Notes under the pieces: generated by a model
The model's database searches: none
What the model was told of the DNA's origin: nothing
The model's input: the letters and a program-made list of their open reading frames with translations, nothing else
Made by a program: the position numbers and the translations under genes
In this document: positions 50,701 through 59,963 of the stretch, in pieces
Layout: each line of letters begins with the position of its first letter
How positions within the stretch are numbered: the stretch's first letter is position 1
Source of the DNA: Gymnothorax reevesii
Taxonomy: Eukaryota > Chordata > Actinopteri > Anguilliformes > Muraenidae
Length of the DNA: 64,000 nt
Direction of reading: 5' to 3'
NCBI GenBank assembly: GCA_029721435.1
Contig: CM056586.1
Span: 72,211,607-72,275,606 of the forward strand

Positions 50701-53700
50701 TGTCACTGCCTGCTTAACAGAGCGCAGTGACTCCAATATATCACCCTTCGCAGGCTGAAGACACTCTGTTATTCCGACCGGCGCACATTTATCAAAACCG
50801 TGCGCCTGCACAATGCCTCTTTAGGCCAACCGGTAGAAACAGCGGAGAAGAACAGCGTGTCCTGCAGCCCTGAACACATTCCGCAGGCTTACTTCCAGAC
50901 AGGTGACACAGGACAGGCCTCAGCGGGCCAACGGAATGAGGGGCTCATTAGCAGTGAGGATTGAGGAGCTGAGACAGGAGACGGTCGACACGGAACGGAC
51001 ACGGAACGAACACGGACACGGACACGGAACGGACACGGACACGGACACGGACACGGACACGGACACAGCAGAGGGGCTCTTGCTCTGACCACAGTAGAAT
51101 CACGTTTTATTTATCAAATCTCGTTTTATTTGAGCGGTCCCTGCTCCGCTCCCCCTCGGCTCTCTACCCCTCTACATCTGGGCAAAGGTGTCCACTTTGC
51201 CGCCTCGCCTCTCACCCAAACCAACCCAACCTCTCACCCAACCCATCCCGCCTCTCACCCAAACCAACCCAACCTCTCACCCAACCCATCCCGCCTCTCA
51301 CCCAAACCAACCCAACCTCTCACCCAACCCATCCCGCCTCTCACCCAAACCAACCCAACCTCTCACCCAACCCATCCCGCCTCTCACCCAAACCAACCCA
51401 ACCATTCTGCTCATGCAACCCGGGCCTTGCCTGAGCTGATCACTCACCTAGCCCTTACAGTACGCACGAGGAGCAAATCGCTCTCCGACCGAACAACAAA
51501 CACTCAGGGCTGTGAAGAAGTTTTTGCCCCCTTCCCTGATTTCTTCCATTTTTGCCTCTTCGTGATGTATTTCTGTATTTACTGATTTTAATGCTTCAGA
51601 TCATCCAACTAATTTGCAAATAAGACAAAGACAACGCAAGTAAAAACAAAATGAAGCTTTTAAATGATCATTTCACTGATCGAAAGTAAAGAGTTATTCA
51701 AAACCTTTATCACTCCTGTGAAAAATTAGTGCCCCCCCCAAAACCTAATGATGGGGTGAGATGCTCCCCAGCGGGAACAACTTGTGATGACTGGCAATGA
51801 GTATTTTACATCACCGTGGAGGACTTCTGGCCCCTCTTCTTTGCAGCATTGTTTCAGTCCAGCCACTCTACAGGCTTTTTGGGCATGAACTGCATGTTTA
51901 AGGTCATGCCGCAGAATCTTAAATGGATTCAAGTCAAGACTGACGAGGCCACTCCAAAACCTTCATTTTCTTTCTTCTGAGCAATTCAGAGGTGGACTTG
52001 CTTGTGTGTTTCAAATCATGATATCAAATCAATCATAACCCAACTGCCCTTGAGCTTCAGGTCACAAACTGATGGTCGGACTTTCTCCTTCGGGATTTAC
52101 TAGTAGAGAGCAGAATTCATGGTTCCATCAGTTACGGCAAGTCTCCCAGGTCCTGACGCAGCAAAGCGGCCCCAAACCATCACATTACCACCACCATGTT
52201 TCACTTTTGGTACGATGTTCTTCTTACGAAATGCTGTGTTAGTTTCATGCCAGATGTAACAGGACACACACCTTAAAAAAAGTTCAACTTTTGTCTTATC
52301 AGTCCACAGAATATTTTCCCAAAAGTCTATGGGATCATCAACATGTTTTTTGTAAAATGCTAGACAAGGCTTTGTGTGCTTTTTGATTCAGGTATTGGTC
52401 CAAGTTGGTCTATTTGTAGATAATGGCTCCTACTGTGGTTCGCTGGAGTCAAAGAGCCTCATTATCCATTCCTGACTGATAGATTTCGATGACTGTTTAT
52501 CATCTCATTCTTGAATTTTTGTGGATTACAGCAACATGTGCTGCTTTTTGCGGACTTCACATTGCCAGACAGGCTGTGGGGTGTCTCATTTAAGCGTGGC
52601 AAACATTTGAAAAATTAAAGAAGTCAGGAAGAGACAAATACTTCATCACTGTACTGTGGCTCCCCAAAAATAACTCTGGGAGTGTGATCTGCCGCTCTCT
52701 AAAATTTGTCTATTCAGAAATAAAGCAGTGAAAAGGCCAATAGATGAAAACCATCACATCCATTCTGTATATTCTGTAAACATAATTACGCTGATCGGTT
52801 CAGTATGAGAAGATGGAATAAGTGCGCTGCCGCATCCAACCGTGAATCAACAAATTGCAACTTCTTATGAATTTCATATTTCAAGTTAAAATCTGTGTTT
52901 CAAAATCTTCATGATTGGCATCGTTGGATTCCATGAACTTCCATCATGAGACCATCGCAATACTCAAAGTCATGAGTCTGACCTCTGACTGCACAGCCTT
53001 TCAGACGGGAATTACTCTGAATAAAGTTTATATGCTTTGGGCAAATTTTCTACCGAACAAACCCAACCAAGTCACCGCCTGTACTGTACCCCATCTGTTC
53101 ATCATTCGGCCACTGAAGAAGCCTTGAATGTTAAGAATATCAAATGAGGTTTGAGGTGCTCAATAGGACTCGTAAAAATGGAATAGCGCACACAATTACC
53201 TGGGAAATGATCACTTGTTCTCCCCAGCTGGTATTCACAGCCACTATAAAGCACTAGCGCAGTCGTACCATTGAAAGGCCAGGCTTAGCCAACATGGGAC
53301 GACAGAGCAGCATATAAATGACCTGGAGACTGGGCTCAGTTTTAATGTGAGCCAGAACTGTAGCCCTGCGGCAGAGGGACGGGGGGTAAATGAGGACGAG
53401 GCTGGAAGGGACGAATAAAGGCAGCCTTGTGCGGATTCATTCAGTCGCAGGAGACCCGTCCAAGCTCGCTCCCGGCAAAGGCCCTGAATCAGAAACGCAA
53501 GAGCGGCCTTTCCACAATGCGACACTACTGCAAGCAGCAACATGCCCGCAGGCCAACTCAACTACTTCCTCTTTCCTCCGCTTTGGCACTCATGAGAGCA
53601 CAAGGATGCAGTTTAACAATAGTAGCTTTCCGGGCAATGGGCACCGGCTGCCTATTGGCCAGTTACACGGGTGGGCGTACTCGTCAGGGCGTAGTTGGGG

Positions 53701-54767
53701 TTCTCGAGCTCCAGGCGCTGCAGCTGCGCTCCAAGGTACACCTTGATGTCGATCCCTCTGGCGTGGGACGTGCCATTGAAGAACCGCGAAGGAATCTTGG
53801 ATGCAATGTCCGGCTCCTCTCTGCCAAAGCCCAGGTTGTACAGGATTTCCTCCGGATCCTCCTCGTAAAGGTCGAGCAGCTCTGAAACGCTAAGCACAAG
53901 TCGATAGAAGGAGTTTAGAATTTTAAAAACAATTAAATCTGAAATTTTTCCATTTCTAATACCACAATATATGAAATGTCCGGAACGCTGATACATGACT
54001 TGTGCAGCCGTCTTGGGTCAGTGTAGACAGTCTGTAGTTCTCCTCTAAAACACGCCTGTCCGCTGCGGCTTCTTTTCACTGGCGCGTCACAAACCGAGCA
54101 TGCTCAGAACGAAGGTAAAGGGCACCTGAACACGTGCCAACTCAGAATGCAAGTTGGAGAACCTTTAGCATGAAGCAAACTAAGCCGACCCAAACCAACT
54201 GTACCCCTCCCATGTCTCTGAACAACGCAAAGCGATTATTCGCTGCTCTCATGAGGCTGCGGACCACAGTCTTGATCCCTCGGCCCTTGAAAGTGGTGCC
54301 TTTACTGAGTGAGTCACCCCGGCAGACTTGTAAAGTCAGTTTGGTGACGGGGGGGCAGGATCAGGCCGTTCCCCGGACGTGTCCCTCACCTGGACACGGT
54401 GGTGTTGCTTTTCCCCGATCCCGTGGAGTTCATGCTCCTCCCCTTCTGCTGGAACTGGGTCCGTTTCTCCTGGGCCAGCATCCCCACACTGCAGGAGAGA
54501 GAGAGAGAGGAAATTATCTGAGTTTTTGCCCCCGGCTTATTCTTGCAGGGAGATGAGACCAGGGTCGTCTGCGTTGCTCGTTGTAACAATTCTGTGTGAA
54601 ATGTGCTACACAAATGAAATGTGACTGACTGATTGATCGACAGACTGACTGAGGTGTGGCACAGTCCAGGACATTGATGTTGGATGACAGGGACGGGGTG
54701 GAGGATTTTAGGAGTGATGCTTACCGCTGTACCTCGGGTTGGGCCCTGCCAGCCCGCAGATGGTCGG
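32669..54767 (-). CDS. itprid2: itprid2 (SSFA2/KRAP): ITPR-interacting domain protein 2, 5'-truncated, 13 exons
   Basis: Exons 5' to 3': 54725-54767, 54390-54488, 53681-53889, 46471-47120, 46028-46088, 44025-44113, 41341-42882, 37880-37954, 36651-36778, 35689-35821, 34613-34678, 34193-34516, 32669-32776. All junctions keep phase and give 1,174 full codons (local numbering from the first). Local residues 48-133 hold the KRAP IP3-receptor-binding domain ([20 protein letters not shown], then IPSRFF and [20 protein letters not shown]). The FF pair (83-84) is known in this family to be needed for IP3 receptor binding. Residues 923-1005 form a coiled coil and the last 35 a C-terminal helix matching human. 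Human KRAP tethers IP3 receptors to actin near the plasma membrane and licenses them to release Ca. The first roughly 130 residues (including the human IAIWLKDCRTPLG block) were not found and probably lie right of the window. Confidence 0.95.
32777..34192. other. itprid2 intron L-M
   Basis: No repeat or extra exon recognised. The long open - strand frame that runs on from exon L to 33758 is intronic, shown by the GTGCGG donor and by homology resuming in exon M. Confidence 0.7.
34193..34516 (-). CDS. itprid2: itprid2 exon L
   Basis: TGTGTTTGCAG acceptor, GAG|GTGCGG donor. 324 nt, 108 codons, phase 0 at both ends. [17 protein letters not shown] and [15 protein letters not shown] match human VTELMQEQSYLKSELGL and FRASVALTPTAPSR; it ends QFQQLIKE. 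Confidence 0.94.
34613..34678 (-). CDS. itprid2: itprid2 exon K
   Basis: GTCACTTGCAG acceptor, CCG|GTGAGT donor. 66 nt, 22 codons [20 protein letters not shown] then EP. The human counterpart reads SADNLSCPSPLNVMEP. Confidence 0.92.
34679..35688. other. itprid2 intron J-K
   Basis: AT-rich, nothing recognised. Confidence 0.6.
35689..35821 (-). CDS. itprid2: itprid2 exon J (coiled coil)
   Basis: CTCGTCTGCAG acceptor, GTG|GTGAGG donor. 133 nt. It contains [20 protein letters not shown] and [11 protein letters not shown], as human [20 protein letters not shown]. Confidence 0.95.
35905..36012. repeat. Intronic repeat, copy 1 of 3
   Basis: Shares TGGTTTCCATAACCTT and ATTTTCTCTTTA with copies at 36338-36500 and 37155-37290. 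Confidence 0.6.
36072..36260. mobile_element. Palindromic piggyBac-like MITE, intact copy
   Basis: Starts TTAACCCTTAGAGCGCTAAA and ends GTGCTCTAAGGTTTAA, with TTAA at both ends. The core GTTGAAAACCTATCATG (36137-36153) is exactly complementary to 36184-36200. It matches the outer parts of 22419-22812. Confidence 0.75.
36338..36500. repeat. Intronic repeat, copy 2 of 3
   Basis: TCCATCAACTAATGCTGCG ... GGTTTCCATAACCTTCCGCC ... TTTTCTCTTTACTGATTC, 150 bases 3' of itprid2 exon I. Confidence 0.65.
36651..36778 (-). CDS. itprid2: itprid2 exon I (coiled coil)
   Basis: CCCCCATCAG acceptor, GACCG|GTGCGT donor. 128 nt. It contains [20 protein letters not shown] and [20 protein letters not shown], closely matching human. 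Confidence 0.95.
36822..36915. mobile_element. LINE 3'-end fragment
   Basis: An AAT trinucleotide run followed by CATTTATTTAGCGCTTTTCA and AGATACTCAAAGTCGCTTTC, the familiar 3' end of a fish LINE family. Confidence 0.65.
37155..37290. repeat. Intronic repeat, copy 3 of 3
   Basis: TTCCATCAACTACTGCTGTG ... GGTTTTCATAACCTTGCATC ... TTTTCTCTTTATGAAC, parallel to copy 2 across about 140 bases. Confidence 0.65.
37526..37684. mobile_element. Foldback MITE
   Basis: Outer ends GCTGCTTTCACACCAGACGC and ACGTGAAAGCGGCC are roughly inverted. Inside, 37573-37593 and 37616-37636 form a 21-bp inverted repeat with one mismatch. The phrase is a common fish repeat. Confidence 0.65.
37880..37954 (-). CDS. itprid2: itprid2 exon H
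   Basis: CCCTGAGCAG acceptor, GAG|GTATGC donor. 75 nt: 25 codons beginning [12 protein letters not shown] and ending VQPLYE (human VLPLYE). Phase 0 at both ends. Confidence 0.87.
37955..39655. other. itprid2 intron G-H, 3' part
   Basis: Holds a Tc1-like scrap around 38325 (GGGGTGCCAATAATTTTACA) and a 17-G run (38409-38425). No exon seen. Confidence 0.55.
39656..40145. mobile_element. MITE with TTAACCC ends
   Basis: TTAACCCTTAAATGCC at 39656 is matched at the right by GGCATTTAAGGGTAAA (to 40145). About 490 bases, no coding capacity. The termini resemble piggyBac-type elements but the interior differs from the other two TTAA families here. Confidence 0.6.
40725..41085. mobile_element. Conserved dispersed repeat (SINE/LINE-like body)
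   Basis: Text such as GACACCGGGGAACCCCCTAC, GGATCTTTAATTACCACAGT, GTCAGGACCTCGGGTTAACG, CAGTGTCCCCATCACTGCAC and ACACCTCTTCCAGCAGCAAC is a known vertebrate/fish dispersed repeat, recalled as linked to 5S-rRNA-type SINEs. The 5S-like part is not present here. Confidence 0.6.
41341..42882 (-). CDS. itprid2: itprid2 exon G, large central exon with a His/Pro-rich insert
   Basis: GGTGCTCAG acceptor, CTCAG|GTGAGT donor. 1,542 nt, 514 codons (local 384-897). Conserved anchors are [16 protein letters not shown] at the start, [24 protein letters not shown]-like [11 protein letters not shown], and [20 protein letters not shown] at the end. Between them an acidic stretch ([20 protein letters not shown]) and a His/Pro/Ala-rich block at local 754-811 ([20 protein letters not shown]) are longer than in human. 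Confidence 0.96.
42883..44024. other. itprid2 intron F-G
   Basis: No exon or clear repeat apart from an A run near 43103-43119; overlapping frames at 43408-43776 are unsupported. Confidence 0.55.
44025..44113 (-). CDS. itprid2: itprid2 exon F
   Basis: ACGCCACAG acceptor, AAG|GTACAG donor. 89 nt. [17 protein letters not shown] matches human exactly over that stretch, followed by NHLK at the donor (human NHLQ). Confidence 0.93.
44370..45360. repeat. Diverged dispersed repeat, two copies in itprid2 intron E-F
   Basis: 44380-44660 and 45180-45350 share phrases: GGAATCATATTACGAT/GGAATCACATCACAAT, AACAATCAAACCAAG/GACAATCCAACCAAG, TAGGAGTCAACTTCAGAA/TAGGAGTTGACTTCAGAA. The 82-codon - strand frame at 45242-45490 covers the second copy. 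Confidence 0.5.
46028..46088 (-). CDS. itprid2: itprid2 exon E
   Basis: CTTTAG acceptor, AATG|GTGAGT donor. 61 nt: 20 codons [20 protein letters not shown] plus one base. It aligns with human VQSTEGEAPHVPATYQLG. Confidence 0.88.
46471..47120 (-). CDS. itprid2: itprid2 exon D
   Basis: CTCCACCGTAG acceptor, GAG|GTATCG donor. 650 nt. It opens with [20 protein letters not shown] and closes with [10 protein letters not shown], both as in human. The middle is low in conservation and contains a short LPNG repeat (near 46710-46770). Confidence 0.95.
47430..47700. repeat. Diverged tandem duplication of about 150 bp
   Basis: TCACCTGTTCTCCTGAGATC...AAGTTCAAGATTGCTG...CCATTTTGAAAAT near 47446-47522 is repeated as TTACTTGTTCTCCTGGAAAT...AAATTCAAGATGGCTG...CCATATTGAAAAT near 47605-47672. 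Confidence 0.6.
47701..50980. other. itprid2 intron C-D, middle part
   Basis: No exon seen. 48660-48950 has two diverged phrases (TACCATACCAAAATTGCTGA and TACCATACCAAATTTGGTGA) followed by a GACAGACGACAGACAG run, probably an element end. Confidence 0.5.
50983..51067. repeat. Hexanucleotide GGACAC repeat
   Basis: Imperfect at first (ACGGAACGGAC), then about eight clean GGACAC units. Confidence 0.9.
51211..51403. repeat. 43-bp minisatellite, about 4.4 copies
   Basis: The unit starts CTCACCCAAACCAACCCAAC and ends AACCCATCCCGCCT; copies are identical except for the last. The 83-151-codon frames here are by-products. Confidence 0.95.
51509..52660 (-). mobile_element. Degenerate Tc1/mariner transposon, reverse orientation
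   Basis: The left end GTGAAGAAGTTTTTGCCCCC and right end CTTCATCACTGTACTG are inverted and match the ends of the 3245-4852 family. A broken - strand transposase is recognisable: [16 protein letters not shown] near 51890-51930 and the GGG-MVWG motif complement (CCAAACCATCACATTACCAC) near 52172. It sits in itprid2 intron C-D. Confidence 0.85.
52661..53680. other. itprid2 intron C-D, 5' end
   Basis: Nothing recognised. The 105-152-codon frames at 53244-53885 overlap exon C on the wrong strand or run in intron. Confidence 0.55.
53681..53889 (-). CDS. itprid2: itprid2 exon C: IP3-receptor-binding core
   Basis: Acceptor GTGCTTAG before 53889. 209 nt. It encodes [37 protein letters not shown] and ENPNYALT, almost identical to human KRAP. 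The FF pair lies at 53778-53783. The donor ACGA|GTACGC is weak, but phase and homology to exon D fix it. Confidence 0.96.
53890..54389. other. itprid2 intron B-C
   Basis: 500 bases with no repeat recognised; the 140-codon + strand frame at 54134-54556 overlaps exon B antisense. Confidence 0.6.
54390..54488 (-). CDS. itprid2: itprid2 exon B
   Basis: CTCTCTCCTGCAG acceptor, TCCAG|GTGAGG donor. 99 nt. It contains [17 protein letters not shown], near-identical to human [17 protein letters not shown]. Confidence 0.93.
54725..54767 (-). CDS. itprid2: itprid2 exon A (most 5' exon found)
   Basis: CTCTCTGTGCAG acceptor before 54767; CAGCG|GTAAGC donor. 43 nt: two bases finishing a codon, 13 codons [13 protein letters not shown], and two bases. 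It aligns with human NHLHESDAQIENC in the same place and phase. Confidence 0.85.
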
Positions 54768-56820
54768 CTGCACAGAGAGGAGACACAGAAAATACCCACA
54801 ATTCAGAGGCGCATGACACAACACAACACAGCAGCAATGAGAACGGTATCCAATTTTTAAAACTGTTGTGAATCTGCAGTGGCAGAAACACTGGCAATGG
54901 TTAGGCTGGCAACAAATTTAATACAGTCCTGATTAACTGCATGAACATCAAAAATGTCCATAAATCCTTCATTACTTAAGTCTATTCCACAAAAAAACCA
55001 TCAGGTAGATAGTAAAACAAACATTGAAAGGAGCACTTCAGTCAAATAAAAGCAAGGTGTCCCCCCACTTTCAGCAGAATGAAACTTAAGCTATTTAACA
55101 TTCTTGATGTTTCAAAATACTGAGGGAACTTGACAACTTACTTCATTACAGCACAAAAAAAGAAGTGAAATTCAAGATTGAGATAGAAAAGGGACCAAAT
55201 TTTGTACGACTTACAATTGTTAATATCTCCACTAGGAATTTTAAAGCGGGTCGCATGTCAGAAACTGGTGATAAAAAGTGTTGCAGGGTCAAAATTGACC
55301 ATTTTCCAATATTTTGTATATGGATTGTGGGGCAACAAAGCTAAGAGAAACAACAGTTGAATCTATGCAAATGATTCTATATTCTGCAATGGGTGGCGCC
55401 AAACATCCGAACTTTAATAGAAAATGCATTGCATCACAAACACGTTTTTACCGTTTTCTCAGTTCGGCCTGAAAATTTTTAGAATGGCACAGCTCGGCCA
55501 TCTGTTCATCAATTAAGAAGCTGTTTTTGCAGAATGATCAGAAGAAATAGATACTTCAGGGGAAACCAATGCAAAACAAATATAAAAACAGCAAGGCCCT
55601 CAAACATTGGCCCTATCTGGACCCTAAAATTTTTGTCCAACATCGTCAGGTTCCTGAGCCACAACATTCAAAGTCATGCCATCTGACCTAATAGAGAATA
55701 TTTGTTGTCTCCAGCCTCAAAACCTTCTATTTCTACTTAATTTCAACTGTTTCCATGATCAAACATTCAGCAAAAATGTAGAATATCTTCATGGTCCTGG
55801 GTTTGAAGCAGGAGAGAACGATGGTGACTTTTGTCCGGGATCGAGTGAATTCCAACATACAGAACACAAGCTGCTGGGAGAGTTCCTTGCATGAAGTCAT
55901 TCCAGTACATTGCTCCTTGGATACCCACATGGCTTCAAGATGCTTGGAAAAGCAACTGTTAAATTCTGGTTCTCTCTTATTCTCGATGATTTTAACAGCA
56001 TCTCCGAACATCATATTGAAAAGACAACAAAAAAATGCTCACATTCACCTGTGCTTCACTCGAAAAACCAAAAAAAACACAAACTCCTCAAGGACAAAAT
56101 GGCCTCTTCTGTTTCACACCATAACCTTGACCTTCAATTGGCCTAATTAGCAACAGTGGGGACATCATTTAGCCAATTAGGGAACTAGAAGTTGATTTAA
56201 AGAAAAAGAACATTTAACATTAACATTTACTCATTTCACTCCACCACACTCCACCGCCGCCACATTCCGCCGCGAGGAGGTGCAGCCATGACTTCACTTG
56301 GTTTTAACCCTCTAGCCTCCACTAAGGGCAACTGAAAGATGAGCATTGTCTATAATCTTGAAGAAGACTTACAAAGGAAGAAAATTACCCCTCATTTCAT
56401 GAAATAGGCCAAATGTAACATACAGAAAATTTGTCTTATCTGGAAATTGAGGGTGGAGCGCAACGAATGCAGCAAATCCTGAACTCCAGTTTGTGACATC
56501 CGACCACCGGTTATTTGTTTTATCCAAGTAAGTCACAAACAGGTTGCTAAATTGGAATGAGTTGCTACATTCTGGTTCCATGAAACCAAAATTCTTTGGG
56601 CAGAACCCAGCAGATGTTTGTGTTTTAAGCTGCAAAATGCAAGACGGGGCCTGAATTTAAATATAAAGCATTCAAAGATTAACTAAAATTATTGACAGAA
56701 TGTATTCAGTTGTAGAGATATCTACTTTTCTGCATTCTTGCACTGGTGTTAGTCATGAACTGGAGACTTCTTTAGCGAATGAGTACAAAGCTGAATTGTA
56801 GGCACCCAGTAATGGATCAG
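54768..56820. other. Stretch 5' of the last itprid2 exon found
   Basis: Expected to be itprid2 intron. 55230-56330 may be an old repeat; open frames at 55733-56150 (both strands) and 56369-56635 have no recognisable family. Confidence 0.45.
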
Positions 56821-56824
56821 CTGA

Positions 56825-57110
56825 AACACTGGCCATCAGTAAACACACCCCAGACAGCTGGCAAATCCATCACACTATGCTCACAACATTCATTCACAAC
56901 AGCCTACCTATGAGCAATTTAGGAGTCTGCAATTCGCCAAAAATGCGTGTGTTTGGACTACGGGAGGAAACCGTAGCACCCGAGGAAACCCACACAAACA
57001 CAGGGAGAACATGCAAACTCTGCAGAAAAATGCCCCGGGACAGACTCAGACCCACAGCTTCCATGGAAGGAGGCAACAGAGTCACCACTTGGTGGTGCCG
57101 TCCAACATAG
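56825..57110. mobile_element. Fragment of a widespread fish interspersed repeat (3' part)
   Basis: ACTACGGGAGGAAACCGTAG, CCGAGGAAACCCACACAAAC, ACAGGGAGAACATGCAAACT and TCTGCAGAAAAATG are the characteristic phrases of a very common fish repeat. Its 5' part appears at 63851-64000. Confidence 0.75.
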
Positions 57111-57119
57111 TGCTTCTTT

Positions 57120-57440
57120 AACCACACCATAATGCCTTCGCGGGAGGCATACAGTTTTTCGGTAGTCTGTCCGTGAGAGCGTCCATCACACATCTTTTCT
57201 GCGCCATATCAACAGAAATCATGGAGACATTTTCACCAAATTAAACAAGGCCACCCCCAAAAAGGGAAGCTGAATTGATTAGGATTTGGAGGTCATCAGG
57301 TTAAAGGTCAAGGAGACATAAGGTCAGTTGTATGTGGGGGTCGAATATCAGCTTTTAGGGTGTATGAAGTTATGGCAGGAGGAAGTTCAGCAATCAACGC
57401 TTTCTGTTGACTTTCATCTAGTTATACTGTATATGGACAG
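57120..57440. other. Possible short element with an ATGCCT hairpin
   Basis: A stem ATGCCT/AGGCAT with a 7-base loop (57132-57150) heads a segment with GGTTAAAGGTCAAGGAGACA, similar in style to 24437-24627. No end found. Confidence 0.3.
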
Positions 57441-59760
57441 AAACATTATATTCAAGTTTTTTAGAGAAACACTTTTCGCAATTTGAAGCCACAGGACAAA
57501 TAACCATGATGTTCGTTTCATCCATGGGAGCCACAGCAAATATATAAAAACTTGTAACATCTCAGGAACTTTTCATAGGGAGATACTCCAACACAAGAGG
57601 AAACACTACATTATTTCATTTTTGGGCGAATCTTTAAATCGGTAACCCTTAGTAATGACAGAAAATAATGGGTTTGCAGGTAACCACTTCAGTTCAGACA
57701 TGAGATTAAAGTAATTAATGAGCTAACCCACCCGTCCTGATTTAGATTGTGCTCTAATGACAGTGATCAGACACTTGATACTGACAAAATTCCTGAATAG
57801 AAAATAAAATTCCACTGCAAAGAATGTCAGCCACAAGTGAAATTTTGTCACATAAACGAAAGTAGCTATGCACGAGGGAGGTACCGATGTTGAAGTACTT
57901 ACAGTACCCGTCATACCCACATTTTTTCTTACGAGACATGTTAAATAAAGAGATAGGCACTGTTTATTTGGCAAAAAAAGAGAGATCTAAATCTTAAATC
58001 CATCAAACTAATCAGTGTTTTCTGTCATATTTACAAAGCATACTCACATTTTTTTTTACAAGAGCAGTTCTATGGCTGTAATGAGTTCGCTGCTGAGCAG
58101 CCGTCTAACTTCCCAAAGATGAGCTGCACTTGCAGTTTACTTTTCATCAACTTCTTTGTCCAATAAATTCCAAAACAGCTCGTCTTTAATTTGGCGGCTG
58201 GAAAATGTAAAGAGCTTGATTGTCTGCTTAATTTGCAGAATATGGCTTCTTTGAGAATTATAAAATTTTGGACACTATTCAAACAAATGAATTATTCTCT
58301 TTTAACTACTGACTGTTTACTTCTTACCAGATTCCATTTGAGATTATATGGAGAAGTTTGGCTGGTTAAATTTCTCTAAAAACAGAGTGCTGTGACAGCA
58401 ATGTGTGTCCTAACATTGATAGGTACTGTAACAAGATCACCTGCAGCTATGGGGCACACAGATGATCACATGGCATTTCTCCCTCTGAAAACAAACCCTC
58501 ACACCTGAGGCGGTCTTAAACAAACAGCAATCCAACATCAGAGGCAATGTGAGATGCTTCTCAGAAGAAAACTGTGTTTAGAAGTCAGCTAAAAAGCAGT
58601 AAGGAAGGACAGTTTTAAATCAGCTTTTCAGGCATAATTAAATCTGCCACCGTGTACTTTGTTTAAATAACAACCAGTCGACTTACTTTTGGACCTACGA
58701 ACGTATGAGATCCCAACCTGAAATGTTGGACGCGCTGGCCAAAACTGTGGTCACGCAAAGTACCGTGATACTTTTCTGAATATTTCCAATCCCAAATAAA
58801 GATACCTGAACAGATTATCAGTTACTGCTGCATTTATTTAAGAAACATTATTAGAAAGCACTTTGTGAACTTAAAAGTAGATATTGATGTTCATAAGAAT
58901 GTTGTTAGAAAAATGTATAAATGCAGTTATCATTTAGGAGAGTTATCACACAAGTCTAAATGTATGTACAAGTCTCCATTTCCCCAAGGGACAACTTTTC
59001 ATCAAACCCTCCGTTGTACATAAACTGAATCATTCACAGAAAAATTATGGCCAAATTTAGATGAGCACCCCCTAAAACCAACATATGGTGATAAATCAGT
59101 GAATAATTCCCAGTTATCACAGCGCTAGTTCTAAAATGTATAACTGTTGCTGCCATTCCAAGGAACAATTTGACACCAAACATAATTGCTTTGAAAATAT
59201 GAGACCCAGGAGGAATTGAAGCTGTAAAAAGCGTAATTTGGCTACATTTTATATCACAAATTGAAAGTTTAAAATTAAAATTAATATAGTTCCCAAAGTG
59301 AACCACCCTAAATATTTGGCAAAAAGTAGGTGCAGTGTGCAAAGTTCGTTTGCACACAGTTTCTAGAAATTCTTTCACCGGTACCAATATAGTAGGACGG
59401 CTATTTTTTTATTTCGCCATTTTGATTTCGCACATCTTGAAGGGTAATGGAAACGCACACAGAGTGAGGACGATTTCCGACGTTATTAGCCCCCAAAAAC
59501 AGTCCGCTTTGTGACCGCACACTGTTCGTGACACAGACTCATATTTGAGGCATTGCGCTGATGGTCGTCGCTGGAGTACATTGGACAGGTGTCACCAGTC
59601 AGTTTTTGAATCAGTTTTGAACATTTGTTGCAAATGACAAAATACTATTCCTCTGACAGCTGGCCAATTAACGGAACCCCAAAGAAAACGGACTACAAAT
59701 CTATAAGAACCGCAGCTTTTCTCATCTTTATCGTACTCCAATGAAAATAAACAAGTCGAC
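57441..59760. other. Stretch with nothing recognised
   Basis: AT-rich, expected itprid2 intron. Frames at 57723-57974, 58070-58282 and 59034-59387 have no family resemblance. Confidence 0.5.
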
Positions 59761-59769
59761 ATGGTCTAC

Positions 59770-59963
59770 AACATCCCCCGCCAATCGTGCACTTCTCATT
59801 TTCGAACTTAATCAAGGCCTTTATGGTCTGAAGCTACACACCAAATTTGGTTACTGTATCTGTAGTAGTTTCTGAGTAAAGCTGTCCCCTTTATCTCGGA
59901 CGGAAGGACGGACGGACGGAGGTCAAACCTATATCCCCCTCCCACTTCGTGTTGGCGGGGGAT
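59770..59963. mobile_element. Short MITE with ATCCCCCGCCAA termini
   Basis: ATCCCCCGCCAA at the left is exactly complementary to TTGGCGGGGGAT at the right, 194 bases apart overall. A GGAC repeat (59903-59922) precedes the right end. Confidence 0.7.

Noticed and set aside
55733..56150. Overlapping 93- and 119-codon frames on opposite strands
   Set aside because: Neither resembles a known protein; the region looks like old non-coding repeat.
57905..57945. - strand ATG frame MSRKKKCGYDG ending at GTAAGT
   Set aside because: No homology, no acceptor, and the donor context ACT|GTAAGT alone is not evidence.
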